Made by a program: the position numbers and the translations under genes
Assembly: GCA_937975765.1 (NCBI GenBank)
Contig: CALJUR010000020.1
Location: forward strand, 1 to 9,030
DNA length: 9,030 bases
Source of the DNA: an uncultured Myxococcales bacterium
GTDB taxonomy: Bacteria > Myxococcota_A > UBA9042 > DTJE01
Reading direction: 5' to 3'
The notes under the pieces: model-generated
Databases searched by the model: none
What the model was told of the DNA's origin: nothing
Seen by the model: only the letters and a program-made list of their open reading frames with translations
Part shown: piece by piece, positions 5,917-9,030 of the stretch
Layout: each line of letters opens with the position of its first letter
Numbering within the stretch: the stretch's first letter is position 1

Positions 5917-6989
5917 GACGGCCCTCCATCCGGAGGCGTGCACAGGGCCAGCCAGCCATCGGCCCGGGCGCGGATGGCCGGGGAGGCCCGTCCTGGGATG
6001 CCGTCGGGCAGGAACACGTTCCGGGTGACCCGGGAGAGGATCGCCGCCGCCTCCGCCGGCCGGTCCACCTTCGAGACGTCGTCCGGGATCTGCAGGGGAC
6101 AGCGGGAGTCGACCAGCCAGGCAGCCGGCAGGCAGCCCGCAGCCGGAGGCACCTCGCCCACCTTCCGGGGCCATCGCCGGGGCACCTTCACCAGCACCCG
6201 GGCGATCCAGGCGCCGAACTGGGTGGCGTCCCCGTCCAGGAACTCCACCAGGCGCCCGTCTTCCTCGAACGGTATCCGGAGTTCCCTGTCGATCTGGCGG
6301 AGCGCCCCCTCGGACCAGTGCCCGTCGAGACACACGCGCACCCGCCCGCTGCGCGTCACGCTGGGCATCATCACGTCCCACCCGGAGAAGGCCACGTCGC
6401 CGCGACGGACGCGGTGCTGCCGGACCACGGCGATCCGGCCCGCGAGGCTCTGCTCGTGGCGGTTGCGGTATTTCGGCAGGTACACCGGATCGCCGCCGCG
6501 TTCGACCTCCCGAAGCCGGCCCCACATCCCGCTCCGTAGCAGCACCGGATAGGCACGGTTCGTCGGATCCGGATGGGGGAGCCATCCCTCGGGCAGGTCC
6601 TCGATGAAGGCGAGCAGGGGGTCGTACCGGCGGCAATCGTCCGGGGAACTTTCACGAACGGCGCGGACAGCCGAGTCGATCGGTCCGTTCCCACTGGGAA
6701 TCCATCGGGACTCCAGGAACCGGCAGGCCTGCAGGGGATTCAGGGCGAGGAGAAGCCCCGGTTGGCCGAAATGCACCGGCGCCAGGCCCTCCACGTGCAT
6801 CGGGTGCATCACCGCGCCCCGCCCCGCCGCGAGGACCGGCGCGCCCAGAGACGGAAGGTCCAGCCGGCAGGACTCCATGGGATGGATGCCGTCCTCCAGG
6901 ATCGCCTTCAGCGGAAGATCCACAACCTGCTGGACCAGGCAGGTGATGCCGGCGTCCGACCAGGCCTTCACGAGTGCCTTCGCTTTCAT
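5913..6989 (-). CDS. Unrecognised 358-aa protein between MoxR and VWA genes
   Basis: Start 6989 overlaps the MoxR stop as ATGA and has AAGGAGG four bases upstream. Its own TGA overlaps the VWA gene start in the same way, so the gene is locked between the two by 4-bp couplings. I recognise no family. The N-terminus is a short basic helix. A Gly/Ala/Leu-rich middle and segments such as LHPDP-like PHPDPTNRAYPVL (about 135-150) and GDVAFSGWDVMMPS are not known catalytic motifs to me. There is no cysteine cluster, membrane helix or clear repeat pattern such as WD blades. Position and coupling imply equal production with the ATPase and VWA protein and suggest a third subunit of the same complex, perhaps a substrate adaptor. 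This is inference from gene order only. Coding is supported by codon composition like its neighbours and by the precise junctions. Confidence 0.85.
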   Translation of the reverse strand: MKAKALVKAWSDAGITCLVQQVVDLPLKAILEDGIHPMESCRLDLPSLGAPVLAAGRGAVMHPMHVEGLAPVHFGQPGLLLALNPLQACRFLESRWIPSGNGPIDSAVRAVRESSPDDCRRYDPLLAFIEDLPEGWLPHPDPTNRAYPVLLRSGMWGRLREVERGGDPVYLPKYRNRHEQSLAGRIAVVRQHRVRRGDVAFSGWDVMMPSVTRSGRVRVCLDGHWSEGALRQIDRELRIPFEEDGRLVEFLDGDATQFGAWIARVLVKVPRRWPRKVGEVPPAAGCLPAAWLVDSRCPLQIPDDVSKVDRPAEAAAILSRVTRNVFLPDGIPGRASPAIRARADGWLALCTPPDGGPS

Positions 6990-8395
6990 GCGGCCTCCTT
7001 CATCCGGTACTCCTCCATCAGGCGCCTGGCCACCTCGTCGAAATCGGCCCCGCCCTGCGGCAGCCTTTCAAGCCGATCCGACAGCACGAAGGCGATTCGC
7101 AAGGCGGCGTCGCGCAGCGCGGGGTCCATTCCCGGGGGAGGGGCGATGCGCTCGGCCTGGGCGAGGAAGGGACCGATGCTTCCCTCCGCCAGGTCCAGCA
7201 GGTCCCGGTAGCCGGAGAGGACGCGAAAGCGGGTGTCCGTTCGAAGGCGCCGCAGAGCCGTCCGGGAGGTGGCCAGGGTCAGCAGGGCCGCGCCGGATCG
7301 GATGCCGACGTCGGCCGAACGGGGGTGATCGAGGTCCTGGAAAATGCGGGTGACCAGCAGCGAGACCCGGTCCGGGTCGTCCGGAGCATCCCCGGTCGCC
7401 AGCAACCTACGCGTCGTCGCCAGCACGTCGGCAGGCGGGAGCAGTCGTGTCTGACCGCGGGCGGAGGCCGACGCGAACTCGTGCGCCCCGTCGATGACCA
7501 GGCGCCCGATCGGGCGACCCGTTGCCGCGAAGGGCAGCGCGCAGTCCAGGCCATGGTGGAAGAGGGCCAGCAGGGCATCCAGACCCCCCGTGGGCGTCCC
7601 GGCGGCCTCGTGCGCTGCCACCATCGAAAGGAGGGCACGGCGGATCATGCCCAGGCGCCGTCCGTCGAGGGGACACTCCCTGCCCGCGAAGTAGTCGGCC
7701 AGGTGCTCCACGTATCCCGTGGTCACCGCACCGTCCCGCGACTCCACGACCGGCAGCGCCTCGCGGATCGATGCCAGCATGGGGCGCAGGTCTGGGAGCT
7801 CGGAATCCGCCGGACCGAGATCGGGGGCCTCGATGACTCGCCGTCGATCCGCCGCCGCCATCCGGTGGGCTTCGGGCACCTCGAGATGGAACGTGAACCG
7901 TCCCGCCAGGGCCTCGTCAAGCGCCACCGTCCCCGGCAGGCCCGCCGGGTTCATGGCCGCGACGACCTCCTTCAGGTCCGCCAGTTCCATGCCCATCAGC
8001 CGGCGGGATCGGACGACCTCCAGCCACTTGTTCTGCATCGACGGGTTCGCCCGGCTGATCTCGTCCACGAGGATGAACTCCTTGCCCCACAGCGACAGCC
8101 GGGTCGGCACGTAGCGCACCTCGCCATCGGCCAGGCTGGACGGGTCGGGAAAGCCCACCACGTCCTCGAACAACGCCTTGCAGGCGTCGTAGGCCCAGAA
8201 CCGCATTCGCAGCCCGGCCGCCAGGCGTTCGGCCAGGCGTGTCTTGGCGCATCCCGGTCCTCCGATCAGCAGGATCGGTTCCCCCAGCGCCAGGCCGGCC
8301 AGGATCGCGTCCTCCAACTCGCCGCACCCGAACACCCCCAGTCCGTCCAGCACCCCACCCAGGCGAGGCCTGGGGGCAACCGATTGCCGTTTCAT
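6986..8395 (-). CDS. MoxR-family AAA+ ATPase
   Basis: The product is 469 aa. The start at 8395 has GAGGAGGG seven bases upstream; an in-frame ATG at 8458 lacks support. The Walker A motif is GGPGCAKT (45-52), with Ala before the Lys as in MoxR/RavA proteins. A FEDVVGFPDP segment (76-85) follows, then Walker B FILVDE (107-112) leading into ISRANPSMQNKWLE, the typical MoxR continuation. Sensor-1 is AAMNP (N149), and R166 in GRF is the family's conserved arginine. The C-terminal 250 residues contain the lid domain and a long, mostly helical extension; the total exceeds the roughly 320 aa of small MoxR proteins and approaches RavA-type length. The enzyme should hydrolyse ATP as a ring and remodel or activate a target protein together with the VWA partner two genes downstream. 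It heads the tightly coupled ATPase, unknown, VWA triplet. The target cannot be named. Confidence 0.92.
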   Translation of the reverse strand: MKRQSVAPRPRLGGVLDGLGVFGCGELEDAILAGLALGEPILLIGGPGCAKTRLAERLAAGLRMRFWAYDACKALFEDVVGFPDPSSLADGEVRYVPTRLSLWGKEFILVDEISRANPSMQNKWLEVVRSRRLMGMELADLKEVVAAMNPAGLPGTVALDEALAGRFTFHLEVPEAHRMAAADRRRVIEAPDLGPADSELPDLRPMLASIREALPVVESRDGAVTTGYVEHLADYFAGRECPLDGRRLGMIRRALLSMVAAHEAAGTPTGGLDALLALFHHGLDCALPFAATGRPIGRLVIDGAHEFASASARGQTRLLPPADVLATTRRLLATGDAPDDPDRVSLLVTRIFQDLDHPRSADVGIRSGAALLTLATSRTALRRLRTDTRFRVLSGYRDLLDLAEGSIGPFLAQAERIAPPPGMDPALRDAALRIAFVLSDRLERLPQGGADFDEVARRLMEEYRMKEAA

Positions 8396-8468
8396 GCGGT
8401 TTCCCTCCTCGTTCGTCACATCCTCCGTTCCAGAGTCATCCGGCCATCCCGCGACCATTCCGCGGGCT

Positions 8469-8982
8469 TCACCCGCTATCCGACCGCCCCCACGCCGTCG
8501 CCAGGGGTTCCAGCAGCCCCGCCTCCCGGATCCTCGCTTCGTCCACCCGCTCGACCAGCGCCCATGAGGCCTTTTGCAGGTCCGGCCAAACCCCGTCGGG
8601 GTGCATCAGGCTGCCTTCCGCCCGGTCCCCGAACCGCACGCGGTCCAACCGGTCCGCATTGGCCAACGCAGACGCCACTCGCCCTGACCTCGGCGGGATC
8701 GCCTCTGCCTGACCCTCGTGCCTGCGGATCGCGTCGGCCGCGATGGCCACGATCCCCGGGTCCCAGGCCAGTGGGCCGGCAAAGGCCTCCAGCAAGCAGG
8801 CGCCCCGCTGTCCATGGCCCGTGTCGAGGCTCTCCCGGGTCCGCGCTGCGTCGTGGAAGAAGGCGGCCAGCAGCAGTGCCTCCTCGTCTTCCGCGAGCCC
8901 CTTCCCCGTCCAGGCGAGCTCCGCGATGCGCAGTCCCAGGCATGCGACCCGGACCCAGTGGCTCATGCCGTGGATGTCGCTG
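8469..8982 (-). CDS. HD-domain phosphohydrolase, 5' end missing
   Basis: The stop is at 8469. The frame stays open through an ATG at 8966 and on to 8982, where adapter sequence begins. The first HD-family histidine element reads SDIHGMSHWVRV, with the first His three codons before that ATG (8970-8972). The real start therefore probably lies beyond the contig end and the ATG at 8966 is internal. Counting from that Met, HD is at 38-39, a further histidine at H51, RRHEG at 81-85 and NADRLD with the last metal ligand at D105. These fit the HD superfamily of metal-dependent phosphohydrolases of about 170-200 aa. The substrate is unknown; nucleotides or signalling nucleotides are family possibilities. 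The gene lies 73 bp upstream of the MoxR gene in the same direction and is probably co-transcribed. A small GCGGG-TGAAG-CCCGC hairpin spans its stop codon, without a T-run. Confidence 0.85.
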
Positions 8983-9030
8983 AGATCGGAAGAGCGTCGT
9001 GTAGGGAAAGAGTGTAGGTCTCGGTGGGCG
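8983..9030. other. Illumina sequencing-adapter contamination at contig end
   Basis: The sequence starts with AGATCGGAAGAGC and continues into GTCGTGTAGGGAAAGAGTGT and TCTCGGTGG, which is the reverse complement of the Illumina universal adapter as I remember it. I count two differences in the 48 bases (G for A near 9018 and G for T near 9028). This is not genomic sequence. It marks the end of the contig and truncates the HD-domain gene. Confidence 0.95.

Noticed and set aside
4525..6552. Long plus-strand open frames across the cluster (for example 4525-6552, 6974-8983, 2220-3515)
   Set aside because: They are antisense shadows typical of high-GC DNA. Their products are low-complexity Arg/Pro/Gly-rich sequences without motifs, while the minus strand encodes recognisable domains.
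5917..6636. An N-terminal extension of the HExxH/VWA protein giving 690 aa
   Set aside because: The extension is an out-of-frame shadow of the 358-aa gene, rich in Arg/Gly/Pro. The ATGA junction and ribosome site at 5916 fix the start.
5913..6989. The 358-aa protein as a beta-propeller partner of a known MoxR-VWA ternary system
   Set aside because: I see no repeating blade pattern or WD-like motifs. Divergent propellers can be invisible by eye, so a profile search for the bpX families would be needed to settle it.
8462..8476. The hairpin across the HD gene stop as a terminator separating it from MoxR
   Set aside because: A 5-bp stem without a T-run is unlikely to stop transcription; the 73-bp spacing and shared direction fit co-transcription.
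1..9030. CRISPR arrays, tRNA or rRNA genes, transposase genes
   Set aside because: No regularly spaced repeats, cloverleaf pattern, rRNA-like stretch or transposase motif was seen by eye on either strand.

Overview
The window is a high-GC bacterial contig end. Sampled lines of the right-hand 7.4 kb are about 65-70% GC, with strong Shine-Dalgarno sites and tightly packed genes. About 1.4 kb on the left is markedly poorer in GC (about 50% by sampling). The phylum cannot be told from the sequence. The last 48 bases (8983-9030) match the Illumina universal adapter almost exactly, so this is a draft or metagenomic contig and the biological sequence stops near 8982.

Layout, left to right. Positions 1-152 are flank with no supported gene. 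Positions 270-1298 (+) encode a zinc-ribbon, coiled-coil, two-helix membrane protein in the low-GC segment. Positions 1299-1563 are a low-GC gap holding one possible 22-codon ORF on the minus strand. From 1564 to the right end all seven genes lie on the minus strand, so transcription runs right to left: a 5'-truncated HD-domain phosphohydrolase (8469-8982), a MoxR-type AAA+ ATPase (6986-8395), an unrecognised 358-aa protein (5913-6989), a protein joining an HExxH metallopeptidase-like domain to a VWA-like domain (4564-5916), a Cys-cluster protein (3701-4510), a 426-aa uncharacterised protein (2193-3473) and a Trp-rich 210-aa protein (1564-2196).

The centre of the locus is the MoxR ATPase and its VWA partner, a pairing known for AAA+ chaperone or remodelling machines such as RavA-ViaA. 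The 358-aa gene sits between them and joins both through 4-bp ATGA overlaps, so it is probably an obligate third component. The Cys-cluster gene follows after 53 bp. The last two genes, themselves joined by an ATGA overlap, lie behind a 227-bp gap that holds a good sigma70-like promoter and a leader of about 180 nt with five inverted repeats. They therefore look like a co-oriented but separately adjustable module. Five of the eight proteins (genes at 270, 1564, 2193, 3701 and 5913) cannot be given a function from sequence. The whole is a plausible, possibly undescribed, multi-gene MoxR-VWA system. Its biological role (protein remodelling, stress response or conflict/defence) is not shown by the sequence.
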